Assembly (NCBI RefSeq): GCF_018131015.1
Contig: NZ_JAFCJJ010000005.1
Coordinates: forward strand, 62,001-126,000
Direction of reading: 5' to 3'
Length of the DNA: 64,000 bases
Source: Bradyrhizobium diazoefficiens
GTDB taxonomy: Bacteria; Pseudomonadota; Alphaproteobacteria; Rhizobiales; Xanthobacteraceae
This document shows positions 54,278 through 62,488 of this stretch, piece after piece. Below the pieces are notes generated by a model. It was given only the letters and a program-made list of their open reading frames with translations. It did not search any database and was not told where the DNA came from. Positions within the stretch are counted from its first letter, which is position 1. Each line of letters opens with the position of its first letter. Made by a program: the position numbers and the translations under genes.

Positions 54278-55417
54278 ATGCGCAGGAACCAGGTTGCCGT
54301 CGTCGGCGCGGCCGAGACCACCGATCTCGGAATCATTCCCAACATGTCGCAGCTGCAGCTTCACGCCGATGCTGCGCTCAACGCCATCGCCGATGCCGGG
54401 CTGAAACTCTCCGACATCGACGGCTTTGCCACCGCCGTCGAGACGCCGCAGCAGGTCTGTCACTATCTCGGCATCAAGCCGACCTGGGTGGACGGCACCT
54501 CCGTCGGCGGCTGCTCGTTCATGCTGCATGTCCGTCACGCGGCGGCGGCGATCGAAGCGGGTCTCTGCAAGACCGTGCTGATCACGCATGCCGAAAGCGG
54601 CAAGTCGATGATCGGCAAGCTGCCGCGCTCGATCCCCGCCGACAGCCTGCAGGGCCAGTTCGAGGCGCCCTACGGCGTTTACGGCCCGCCCAGCATGTTC
54701 CCGATTCCCGTGCTGCGCTTCATGAAGACCTACGGCATCACCCACGAGCAGCTCGCCTCCGTCGCGGTGGTGCAGCGCGAGTGGGCGGCGAAGAACCCGC
54801 GCGCGATGATGAAGGAGCCGATCACGGTTGCCGACGTGCTCAATTCGCGCATGATCGCCTATCCGTTCCGCCTGCTGCAGTGCTGCCTCGTCACCGACGG
54901 CGGCGGCGCGCTGATCCTGACCTCGGCCGACCGCGCCCGGGACTTCCCGCGAAAACCCGTCTACATCATGGGCACCGGCGAGAGCGTGGAGACGTCGATG
55001 GTCAGCCAGATGGAGACCTTCAATTCCTCGCGCGCGTTCAAGACCGCGGGGCCGCTGGCCTTCAAGGAGGCCGGCATCGCCCACAAGGACGTCGATCATC
55101 TCATGATCTACGATGCGTTCGCGCATCTGCCGCTGTTCGGCCTCGGCGATCTCGGCTTCATGCCGCACGAGGAAACCGGCAAGTTCATCGCGGACGGCAA
55201 CACGCGGCCCGGGGGCAAGCTGCCGCTCAACACCAATGGCGGCGGCCTCTCCTACATGCATTCGGGCATGTACGGCATGTACGCGCTGCAGGAGAGCGTG
55301 CGCCAGATGCGCGGCATCGCGCCGGCGCAGGTTCGGGGCGCGAGGATTTCGGTGTGCCACGGCGTGGGCGGCATGTTCGCCGCAAGTGGCACGATCGTGT
55401 TCACGAACGAGAGGTAG
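54278..55417 (+). CDS. Thiolase-superfamily protein (SCP2/lipid-transfer type)
   Basis: A 379-residue thiolase-fold protein beginning MRRNQVAVVGAAETTDLGII. The SCP2/Ltp2-type pattern is seen in VDGTSVGGCSFMLHVRHAAA, where the catalytic-cysteine region (GGCSF) is present, in the GGGALILTSADRARDF strand and in the late GGGLSYMHSGMYGMYAL and CHGVGGMFAASGTIV. It probably acts as an acyl-CoA thiolase or aldolase together with the preceding DUF35 protein. The substrate is not known; steroid or fatty-acyl side chains are typical of the group. Confidence 0.9.
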   Translation: MRRNQVAVVGAAETTDLGIIPNMSQLQLHADAALNAIADAGLKLSDIDGFATAVETPQQVCHYLGIKPTWVDGTSVGGCSFMLHVRHAAAAIEAGLCKTVLITHAESGKSMIGKLPRSIPADSLQGQFEAPYGVYGPPSMFPIPVLRFMKTYGITHEQLASVAVVQREWAAKNPRAMMKEPITVADVLNSRMIAYPFRLLQCCLVTDGGGALILTSADRARDFPRKPVYIMGTGESVETSMVSQMETFNSSRAFKTAGPLAFKEAGIAHKDVDHLMIYDAFAHLPLFGLGDLGFMPHEETGKFIADGNTRPGGKLPLNTNGGGLSYMHSGMYGMYALQESVRQMRGIAPAQVRGARISVCHGVGGMFAASGTIVFTNER

Positions 55418-55430
55418 CGCGCTGCTCGCC

Positions 55431-55567
55431 TCTCCCTCTCCCCGTTCTTACGGGGAGAGGGTTGGGGTGAGGGGCGGCCTCCACACAGTTGGACTCGCGG
55501 AGAGTCCCCCTCACCCGGATCGCATCTAGCGATGCGATCCGACCTCTCCCCGCAAGCGGGGCGAGGT
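55431..55567. repeat. Palindromic intergenic element, diverged relative of copies 1 and 2
   Basis: CTCTCCCCGTTCTTACGGGG and CCTCTCCCCGCAAGCGGGGC at the ends, inner pair GATCGCATC/GATGCGATC and a GTGAGGGGC/CCCCTCACCC pair. It separates the thiolase gene from the SDR gene. Same motif vocabulary as the elements at 19694 and 35051, but a distinct core. Confidence 0.75.
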
Positions 55568-55590
55568 AAGAAAACAGCAGGAGAACCCAC

Positions 55591-56505
55591 ATGACGAAAT
55601 CACTGCAAGACAAGGTCATCATCGTCACCGGCGCAGGGCGCGGCATCGGACGCGAGATCGCGCTGCTGTGCGCTGGCGAAGGCGCCAAGGTCGTCGTCAA
55701 CGATCCCGGCGGGGCCGCCGACGGCGCCGGCTCGAGCGCATCCCCGGCCGAGGAAGTGGTCGAGGAGATCAAGAAGCGCGGCGGCACGGCGGTCGCCAAT
55801 TTCGAGAGCGTCGCCGAAGCGATCCCGGCGAGCAAGATCGTCAAGACCGCGACCGACCATTTCGGCCGGCTCGACGGCGTCGTCAACAATGCCGGCATCC
55901 TGCGCGACATGATCTTTCACAAGATGAGCGTCGAGGCTTTCGAGGCCGTCATCAAGGTTCACCTGATGGGCTCGTTCTATGTCAGCCACGCCGCCGCGCG
56001 CATCTTCCGCGAGCAGGAGTCTGGCTCTTTCGTGCACTTCACCTCGACCTCCGGCCTGATCGGCAATTTCGGCCAGGCCAACTACGCCGCCGCCAAGCTC
56101 GGCATCGTCGGCCTGTCGAAGTCGATCGCGCTCGACATGGGCCGCTTCAATGTCCGCTCCAACTGCGTCTCGCCGTTCGCCTGGACCCGGATGATCGGCA
56201 CCATCCCGACCGAGACCGAGGCCGAGAAGGCGCGCGTCGAGAAGATCAAGCAGATGGGACCGGAGAAGATCGCGCCGCTGTGCGGCTATCTGCTCGGCGA
56301 TTCCGCCAAGGACGTCACGGGCCAGATCTTCGGCGTGCGCATGAACGAGATCTTTCTGTTCAGCCAGAACCGGCCGATCCGCTCGGTGCAGCGCAGCGAG
56401 GGCTGGACGCCGCAGTCCATCGCCGAGCACGGCATGCCGGCGCTGAAGGGATCGTTCTACAAGCTCGACCGCTCCGCGGACATTTTTACCTGGGATCCCG
56501 TCTAA
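55591..56505 (+). CDS. Short-chain dehydrogenase/reductase
   Basis: A 304-residue NAD(P)-dependent SDR. Cofactor motif TGAGRGIG at 13-20, NNAG in VVNNAGILRDM, catalytic Ser in FTSTSGLIG and YxxxK in NYAAAKLGIV. The insertion AADGAGSSASPAEEVVEEIK after the second strand and the extended C-terminus are typical of the 3-hydroxyacyl-CoA dehydrogenase half of peroxisomal multifunctional (HSD17B4-like) enzymes. With the DUF35/thiolase pair upstream this suggests an acyl-CoA degradation group. A palindromic repeat lies between. Confidence 0.92.
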   Translation: MTKSLQDKVIIVTGAGRGIGREIALLCAGEGAKVVVNDPGGAADGAGSSASPAEEVVEEIKKRGGTAVANFESVAEAIPASKIVKTATDHFGRLDGVVNNAGILRDMIFHKMSVEAFEAVIKVHLMGSFYVSHAAARIFREQESGSFVHFTSTSGLIGNFGQANYAAAKLGIVGLSKSIALDMGRFNVRSNCVSPFAWTRMIGTIPTETEAEKARVEKIKQMGPEKIAPLCGYLLGDSAKDVTGQIFGVRMNEIFLFSQNRPIRSVQRSEGWTPQSIAEHGMPALKGSFYKLDRSADIFTWDPV

Positions 56506-56624
56506 GGCACGTTTCCCGCTATTGCCGCAGTGCGATCTGTGGTTGTCCAAGCCACGGATCGCCCGCTTTATGCCCGAATGCGGGCGGATGGTTTCCTTCC
56601 CATAAAAAACTGCGGGAGGATACC

Positions 56625-57785
56625 ATGACAAGGCCACTGACCAATTCCGCTGACATTCACGGGCTCGGCCTCGGCCGCCGCACTCTTCTGAAGGGCGCGG
56701 TGGCAGCGGCCGCAACCGGCGTCACGATGGCGGCCGCCAAGGCCGCGAGCGTCACGCCATTCGGCCAGACCGGCGCGCCGACCCAACAAACGCCGCTACC
56801 CCTGGGGCCGCTGCCCGGCAGCCGCTATCCGGACGCTCATCTTGAATCGGCCAAGAAGGGGCCGCCGACATTCGGGCCTCCCGGCTTTCCGGCCTTCGCC
56901 GGCACCATGGCGGTCGAGCGTGTCGCAACCGGCTTCAGATGGGCCGAGGGACCGGTGTATTTCGCGGCCGGACGCTACCTGCTGTTCAGCGACATCCCCA
57001 ACAACCGCATCATGCGCTTCTCGGAGGATGACGGTCATTGCAGCGTGTACCGCCAGCCCTCGATGAACTCGAACGGCAACACCATCGATCGCGAAGGACG
57101 CCTGATCACCTGCGAACATAGCGGCCGGCGCGTCACCCGGACCGAGCTCGACGGATCGATCACCATCATCGCCGACAAGTTCAACGGCAAGAAGCTGAAC
57201 TCGCCGAACGACGCGGTCGTCACGGCCGATGGCGCCATCTGGTTCAGCGATCCGGCCTACGGCATCGGCGGCTTCTATGAAGGCATCAAGGCCGATCCCG
57301 AGCAGGACAAGAAGAACGTCTACCGCGTCGACCCGAAATCCGGCGAGGTCAAGGTCGTCGTCGACGATTTCGTGGAGCCAAACGGCATCACCATCTCGCC
57401 GGACGAGAAGAAGCTCTATGTCTGCGATACCGGCTTCACCGATGGGCCGGACAATCCCTCCCATATCCGCGTGTTCGACCTCGACGTGGCCGGGGGAAAA
57501 GTATCGAACAGCAAGGTCTTCGCCGAGATTCCAAAGCCGAGCATCACCGACGGCGTGCGCTGCGACACCGAAGGACGGGTCTGGTGCTCGGTCGGCTGGG
57601 GCGATCCCAACGAGGACGGCGTGCGCTGCTACACGGCCGACGGGGAGCTGCTCGGCAAGATCCACATCCCGGAAACCGTCGCCAATCTGAGCTTCGGCGG
57701 CCAGCAGCGCAACAGGCTCTACATCTGCGGCTCGACCTCGCTCTATGCCGTGTATACGAGCGTCCAGGGCGCGATGAAGCCCTGA
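56625..57785 (+). CDS. Tat-exported SMP-30/gluconolactonase-family protein
   Basis: A 386-residue periplasmic beta-propeller lactonase. The N-terminus has a twin-arginine signal (GRRTLLKGAVAAAATGVTM, AKAAS as likely cleavage region). The propeller signature strands are GFRWAEGPVYFAAGRYLLFS, NGNTIDREGRLITCEHSGRR, NSPNDAVVTADGAIWFSDPA, PNGITISPDEKKLYVCDTG and DGVRCDTEGRVWCS, which include the metal-binding Glu, Asn and Asp positions. It would hydrolyse sugar lactones in the periplasm. The start codon at 56625 has a GGGAGGA ribosome site. Stands alone downstream of the SDR gene. Confidence 0.93.
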   Translation: MTRPLTNSADIHGLGLGRRTLLKGAVAAAATGVTMAAAKAASVTPFGQTGAPTQQTPLPLGPLPGSRYPDAHLESAKKGPPTFGPPGFPAFAGTMAVERVATGFRWAEGPVYFAAGRYLLFSDIPNNRIMRFSEDDGHCSVYRQPSMNSNGNTIDREGRLITCEHSGRRVTRTELDGSITIIADKFNGKKLNSPNDAVVTADGAIWFSDPAYGIGGFYEGIKADPEQDKKNVYRVDPKSGEVKVVVDDFVEPNGITISPDEKKLYVCDTGFTDGPDNPSHIRVFDLDVAGGKVSNSKVFAEIPKPSITDGVRCDTEGRVWCSVGWGDPNEDGVRCYTADGELLGKIHIPETVANLSFGGQQRNRLYICGSTSLYAVYTSVQGAMKP

Positions 57786-57796
57786 TACGGACTTGT

Positions 57797-57873
57797 GTCA
57801 TGGCCGGGCTTGATCCACGTCTTGAGCCATGGCACGAAGAACCTGGATGCCCGGGCCAAGCCCGGGCATGACG
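57797..57873. repeat. Short palindromic intergenic repeat, GTCATGGCCGGGCTTG family
   Basis: GTCATGGCCGGGCTTGATCC and the inverse CCAAGCCCGGGCATGAC pair at the two ends. Located between the convergent lactonase and ppc genes, where it may serve as a bidirectional transcript end. Confidence 0.75.
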
Positions 57874-57900
57874 GCGCAGTGTGAAGCCGCAGCGTCACTC

Positions 57901-60699
57901 CTACCCCGTATTCCGCAACCCCGCCGAGATGCCGTTGATGGTGAGCTGAATCCCGCGCAGCACCTGCTCGTCCGGGTTCTGCGCGCGATGCTCCTTCAAC
58001 AACTCGACCTGCACGTGGTTGAGCGGGTCGAGATAGGGGAAGCGGTGCCGCACCGAACGCTCCAGCAGCGGATTGCCCTGCAGCAGCCGGTCGTGGCCCA
58101 TGATGTCGAGCAGCGTCTCGATGCAGGAATGCCATTCGCGGCGGATGCGGCCGAAGATCTTTTCGCGCAGGCCCTCGTCCGGCACCAGTTCGGCATAGCG
58201 CGAGGCGATCGCGATCGAGCTCTTGGCGAGCACCATGTCCATGTTCGACAGCAGCATGCGGAAGAACGGCCATTCCCTGTAGAGCTCCTTCAGGAACGGC
58301 ATGCCCTGGTCCGGATGCTCCGATATCCACTGCTCGACGGCGCTGCCGAAGCCGTACCAGCCGGGCAGCATCAGGCGGCACTGCGCCCAGGAGAACACCC
58401 AGGGGATGGCGCGCAGATCCTCGATCGCGCGCGTCTTCTTGCGCGAGGCGGGCCGGCTGCCGATGTTCAAGGTCGCGATCTCGTTGATGACGGTCGAGGC
58501 CCAGAAATAATCGACGAAGCCGTCGGTCTCGTAGACGAGGCCGCGATAGGCCTTGAAGGCGAGGTTCGACAATTCGTCCATCGCGGTCAGATATTCGCGG
58601 CGCGGGGCGCTCTGGCGCGGATGCAGCAGGCTCGCCTCCAGCGTCGCAGCGGCGAGGATCTCCAGATTGTTGCGACCGACCTCGGCGTTGGAATATTTCG
58701 ACGAGATGATCTCGCCCTGCTCGGTGATGCGGATCTGGCCGTTCACTGCGCCGCCGGGCTGGGCGATGATGGCATCATAGCTCGGCCCGCCGCCGCGGCC
58801 GACCGAGCCGCCGCGGCCATGGAACAGCCGCAGCCGCACGCCGTGGCGCTCGAACACCTCGACGAGGCCGATCTCGGCCTTGTAGAGCTCCCAGCCCGAG
58901 GTGACGAAGCCGCCGTCCTTGTTGCTGTCGGAATAGCCGAGCATGACCTCCTGCACGCTGCCGCGGCTGTCGACGAGCCGGCGGTAATCGTGCAGCGCCA
59001 GCATGCGGTCCATGATGCCGCTGGAGGCCTGCAGATCCTCGATGGTCTCGAACAGCGGCACGACGTTGATGGCGCTGCGCCCGGAGGGATGGACGAGACC
59101 GACCTCCTTGAGCAGCACCGCGACCTCGAGCATGTCGGACATGCCCTTGCACATCGAGATGATGCATTGGGGAATGGCGTCGGAGCCGAACTTCGCATGC
59201 GCCTCCGCCGCGGCATGGAAGACGTTGAGCTCGCCCATGGTCTCGTCGCTGTACTTGACGAACGGCGACACCAGCGCGCGTGTCGAACGCAATTCGCTGG
59301 TGAGCAGCGAGATGCGCGCCTCCTCGCCGAGCGCGAGATAGGACATGCCGGGGTTGGCGGCATCCATCAGCTCGGCGATGGTGCGCTCGTGCACGGCCGA
59401 GTTCTGGCGAATGTCGAGCCGCGCCAGATGGAAGCCGAAGCAGTCCACCGCGCGCCGCAGCAGCCGCAGCCGGCCGCGGGCGATGACGCGGGCATTGTTC
59501 GAGATCAGCGAGCGGTGCAGCACGTCGAGATCGGCCTGCAGCTCCTTGACGCTGCGGTACGGCTCGCCCTCGCCGACCGGCCGGCGCGTGATCTCGACCT
59601 GGAGCTTCTCGGCCGTGGCGGTGAGACGGGCATAGATGCCGGAGACCGCCAGACGATAGGGCTCGCCGCTCCGGTGCGGCGAGGTGTCCGGCGAGCGCTC
59701 GGCCAGCGTGCGCAGCTCCTCGGAGACGTCGGCGAGATGGGCCGCGATCGACAGCTCCGAGCCGAGCACGTGCAGCTCTTCCAGGTAGAACTGCATCACC
59801 CGGCTCGACTGCAGCCGCAGCGTGCCGCGCATGACGTCGGCGGTGACGAAGGGATTGCCGTCGCGGTCGCCGCCGATCCAGCTTCCCATGCGCAGGAACG
59901 AGGCGAGCTCGCCGGCAGCCTGTTCGCCGCCCTCCTCGAGCCGGTCTTCCAGCACGTTGACCAGCCGCGGCACCTCGCGAAGGAAGGTGTAGTCGTAGAA
60001 CGACAGGCCGTTGGCGACCTCGTCGAGCACGGTGAGCTTGGTCCGGCGCAGCAGGTTGGTCTGCCACAGCGTCAGCACCTCGCGGCGAAGCTGCTCGTCG
60101 CTCGCCGCCGCCTCGTCCGCGGTCAGCGCGACGCGTTCGCGCCGTTCGAGCAGGGCCGCGACCTGCATCTCGCGATCCATGGTGCTCTTGCGGCGGACCT
60201 CGGTCGGATGCGCGGTCAGGACCGGGCTCACCAGCGCGCTCCTGAAGAAGTTGCGCAGCACCTCCGGGCCGATACCCGCCGACTTTGCATGGGCAAGCGT
60301 CTCCGCCAGCACACCGGCGCCGCCGAGCCTGCCAGCGCTGCGGGCGCGCATCTGGCGGATGTTGTTCTGGTCCTCGGCGATGTTGGCGAGGTGGGAGAAA
60401 TAGCTGAAGGCGCGGACGATCCGCACCGTCTCGGAGGTCGGCATGCTGTCGAGGATCTGCTCCAGCTCGCGCCGGGCGAGCCGGTCCTCGTCGCGGTGGA
60501 ACCGTATCGAGGTCTGCCGGATGCGCTCGACCAGGTCGAACAGCTCGGCGCCCTCCTGGTCGCGCACCGTGTCGCCCAGGATGCGCCCGAGCAGACGGAT
60601 GTCGTCGCGCAGCCGCGCATCGGCCTCCAGGGCCTGCGCATCCTCGGCGCGATTGAGGCGCTGATCGGCGGGATCGGATGGTACGGACTGGAGGGACAT
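57901..60699 (-). CDS. ppc: Phosphoenolpyruvate carboxylase
   Basis: A 932-residue full-length enzyme that fixes bicarbonate onto phosphoenolpyruvate to give oxaloacetate, refilling the TCA cycle. Hallmarks: [13 protein letters not shown] with catalytic His164, [36 protein letters not shown] and the invariant C-terminal end [14 protein letters not shown]. The start at [10 protein letters not shown] fits. Monocistronic; the 291-base gap upstream (60700-60990) shows a TTGACA (60934) but no good partner -10 and belongs to the opposite strand. Confidence 0.97.
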   Translation of the reverse strand: MSLQSVPSDPADQRLNRAEDAQALEADARLRDDIRLLGRILGDTVRDQEGAELFDLVERIRQTSIRFHRDEDRLARRELEQILDSMPTSETVRIVRAFSYFSHLANIAEDQNNIRQMRARSAGRLGGAGVLAETLAHAKSAGIGPEVLRNFFRSALVSPVLTAHPTEVRRKSTMDREMQVAALLERRERVALTADEAAASDEQLRREVLTLWQTNLLRRTKLTVLDEVANGLSFYDYTFLREVPRLVNVLEDRLEEGGEQAAGELASFLRMGSWIGGDRDGNPFVTADVMRGTLRLQSSRVMQFYLEELHVLGSELSIAAHLADVSEELRTLAERSPDTSPHRSGEPYRLAVSGIYARLTATAEKLQVEITRRPVGEGEPYRSVKELQADLDVLHRSLISNNARVIARGRLRLLRRAVDCFGFHLARLDIRQNSAVHERTIAELMDAANPGMSYLALGEEARISLLTSELRSTRALVSPFVKYSDETMGELNVFHAAAEAHAKFGSDAIPQCIISMCKGMSDMLEVAVLLKEVGLVHPSGRSAINVVPLFETIEDLQASSGIMDRMLALHDYRRLVDSRGSVQEVMLGYSDSNKDGGFVTSGWELYKAEIGLVEVFERHGVRLRLFHGRGGSVGRGGGPSYDAIIAQPGGAVNGQIRITEQGEIISSKYSNAEVGRNNLEILAAATLEASLLHPRQSAPRREYLTAMDELSNLAFKAYRGLVYETDGFVDYFWASTVINEIATLNIGSRPASRKKTRAIEDLRAIPWVFSWAQCRLMLPGWYGFGSAVEQWISEHPDQGMPFLKELYREWPFFRMLLSNMDMVLAKSSIAIASRYAELVPDEGLREKIFGRIRREWHSCIETLLDIMGHDRLLQGNPLLERSVRHRFPYLDPLNHVQVELLKEHRAQNPDEQVLRGIQLTINGISAGLRNTG

Positions 60700-60990
60700 T
60701 GGCTCGCTCCCTTCTAGAGCTCCCTATGGCTCCCCGGCCCGGCCGAGTGTGCAAGTTTTTTGCCGCAGCGCAAGATGAAGTTGGGGGCGGCGCGGCAAAT
60801 GCCGGAGGTCACGGACAGGAACGCGTCATGTCGATCGCCGCGGACATGCATCCCTGATCTCGCGGCGCAGCTGCCGCGTCCATCGCATCCCGGCCTGCTT
60901 ATCGTGACGACCCCGCGCTGGATTTAGTTTCCCTTGACAAAGTTGTGCTTTCCTCATCGGCGAGGAGAGCTTCAAGGGGGCCCTTTGGCC

Positions 60991-61110
60991 ATGCTTTGTC
61001 GAATCGACGAGCTCACCAACGGCGCGGTCGCCGGCTGGATCCGCTTCATCCCGCTTGACGAGGATGACATCCCGCGCCTCCTTTCGCCGCGACAGGTCAC
61101 CTGCCAATGA
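60991..61110 (+). CDS. Possible 39-residue small ORF coupled to the next gene
   Basis: ATG at 60991 opens a 39-codon frame (MLCRIDELTNGAVAGWIRFI...) ending TGA at 61108-61110, sharing ATGA with the start of the gene at 61107. A GGGGG run upstream may serve as ribosome site and a TTGACA lies at 60934. The peptide matches nothing I know. It may be a real leader or small protein, or chance. Confidence 0.3.
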   Translation: MLCRIDELTNGAVAGWIRFIPLDEDDIPRLLSPRQVTCQ

Positions 61111-61406
61111 CCCCGAACTTCGTCACAGAAGCCAAGGACTTTGCCAGGATTTACGCTGTCACGCTCGCCGACCGGGAATGTCGTGCCCTGGTCCAACACC
61201 TCGCCGCTGCGCTGCACAAGACCTATGACCGCGGTCGCGCGGGCGATGACGTCGACTTCGTCAAGGAAGCCAGAGGCTTTGTGGCGACCCATGACGGCAA
61301 CCTCACGGTGTACCAATCGCGGATCTTCCGCGAGCAACTCGCCCTCGCGCTCCAATGGGCCTATGACCGTGGCCACGCGCCGTTCTGGATAAGAAACGAG
61401 AGCTGA
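61107..61406 (+). CDS. Small hypothetical protein
   Basis: A 99-residue protein, MTPNFVTEAKDFARIYAVTL..., likely all helical, with two similar helical segments (LVQHLAAALHKTYDRGRAGD and QLALALQWAYDRGHAP) that share an AL..-YDRG pattern, suggesting an internal repeat of about 50 residues. No known family. It starts within the stop of a 39-residue frame. A GC-rich palindrome after the stop (about 61428-61440) may end transcription. Reality as a gene is supported by length, helix pattern and lack of a competing frame. Confidence 0.6.
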   Translation: MTPNFVTEAKDFARIYAVTLADRECRALVQHLAAALHKTYDRGRAGDDVDFVKEARGFVATHDGNLTVYQSRIFREQLALALQWAYDRGHAPFWIRNES

Positions 61407-61455
61407 TCCGCGCGTCCAACTCGCCGGCCCGGGCCGACGTTTTCCGATCCACGGC

Positions 61456-61860
61456 TCAAGCCGGCACGATCACCTTGCCGATCGGCCAGAGCGCGATGCC
61501 TGCGAGCTTGAGATGCGCCCAGGCGAAGGGGATGCCGATGATGGTGACGGCAAGAACCACCGCGGTCACGAGATGGCCGAGCGCCAGCCACCAGCCGGCC
61601 AGCACGAACCAGATGATGTTGCCGATCACTCCGAGCGGGCCGGTGCCGATATCCTCGACACCCGTGACATCGTAGCGGTTGACCGCCTTCGAGCCGAACG
61701 GCAGCAGCGTGTAGACCGCGATGTTGAAGGCCGCCCGCGCCCAGGGCAGGCCGATGATGGTGATGGCCATGATGATGGCGGCTATGAGCCAGCCGAACGC
61801 CATCCAGGCGCCGCCAATGAGGATCCAGAGGATGTTGAGCAGGATGGAAACGGGAGCCAT
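61456..61860 (-). CDS. yccF: YccF-family inner-membrane protein
   Basis: A 134-residue membrane protein made of two copies of the YccF domain. Copy 1: LLNILWILIGGAWMAFGWLI and AITIIGLPWARAAFNIA; copy 2: IGNIIWFVLAGWWLALGHLV and AVTIIGIPFAWAHLKLA. The double arrangement and length match YccF. Function is unknown in any organism to my knowledge. It stands between a plus-strand small gene and another minus-strand hypothetical gene, 45 bases downstream of the latter. Confidence 0.92.
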   Translation of the reverse strand: MAPVSILLNILWILIGGAWMAFGWLIAAIIMAITIIGLPWARAAFNIAVYTLLPFGSKAVNRYDVTGVEDIGTGPLGVIGNIIWFVLAGWWLALGHLVTAVVLAVTIIGIPFAWAHLKLAGIALWPIGKVIVPA

Positions 61861-61905
61861 GGGATTTGTCCAACTTGGATGAGCACGCTTCTATAGGCTC
61901 GAAAA

Positions 61906-62430
61906 TCAACGCTGCGAAGACCATTCCTGCCAGCTCACCTCCAGGATGTTTTCGGCCGGGGCGTCCCCTCCGGAATTGCTCGACACGATGATTTTCCGCT
62001 CCAGCCGATAGGGAATCATGGTCCAGGTCCAGACCGTTTGCGTGACGACGCGCCCATCATAGGAATCGGTGTTCGACATCTCCCGTTTGCGCCAATCATC
62101 GCGCGAGTCCATGCCATTCAAGCAATCCTGCACAAGCCCGATCAAGGACTGATAGGAGGACCGCATCACCGCAATAGAGGCCCCCTTGTCGAAGCTGCAA
62201 GCGATGGTGAATCCTCGCGGCAGCTCCGAATAGGCGACGGTGCAATCGCCGCCCGGAATGGGCGTGCGCGCCTTCCATTTCAACTGGTCATCGATTCGCT
62301 CACCGCGATTCGAGGCAAAGGGCTGATCCCGCCCAACCACATATTTCTGGAAGTCGCCGCAGGTGGGAGCCGATCGCGCCGGCGATGCGAGCAACGCCCA
62401 GACGGCGACGGATGCGGCAATCCTGATCAT
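61906..62430 (-). CDS. Secreted hypothetical protein
   Basis: A 174-residue protein with a signal peptide (MIRIAASVAVWALLASPARS, then APTCGD). The mature part has three cysteines (TCGDF, GGDCTVAYS, IACSFDKG) plus a fourth (VQDCLNGMD), suggesting two disulfides, and ends in a strand-rich segment RVVTQTVWTWTMIPYRLERK. I do not recognise the family. The start at 62430 is fixed by the signal peptide; the longer frame to 62499 overlaps the next gene's stop. Same direction as the large gene upstream and yccF downstream. Confidence 0.7.
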   Translation of the reverse strand: MIRIAASVAVWALLASPARSAPTCGDFQKYVVGRDQPFASNRGERIDDQLKWKARTPIPGGDCTVAYSELPRGFTIACSFDKGASIAVMRSSYQSLIGLVQDCLNGMDSRDDWRKREMSNTDSYDGRVVTQTVWTWTMIPYRLERKIIVSSNSGGDAPAENILEVSWQEWSSQR

Positions 62431-62488
62431 GGCAAATCCCGACGTCCTCGACGGACATCGACACCTTGTCGTCGTCAAATATCCTTCG

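Noticed and set aside
57829..60717. A 962-codon plus-strand frame opposite ppc
   Set aside because: ppc on the minus strand is complete with all active-site motifs; the antisense product is compositionally biased.
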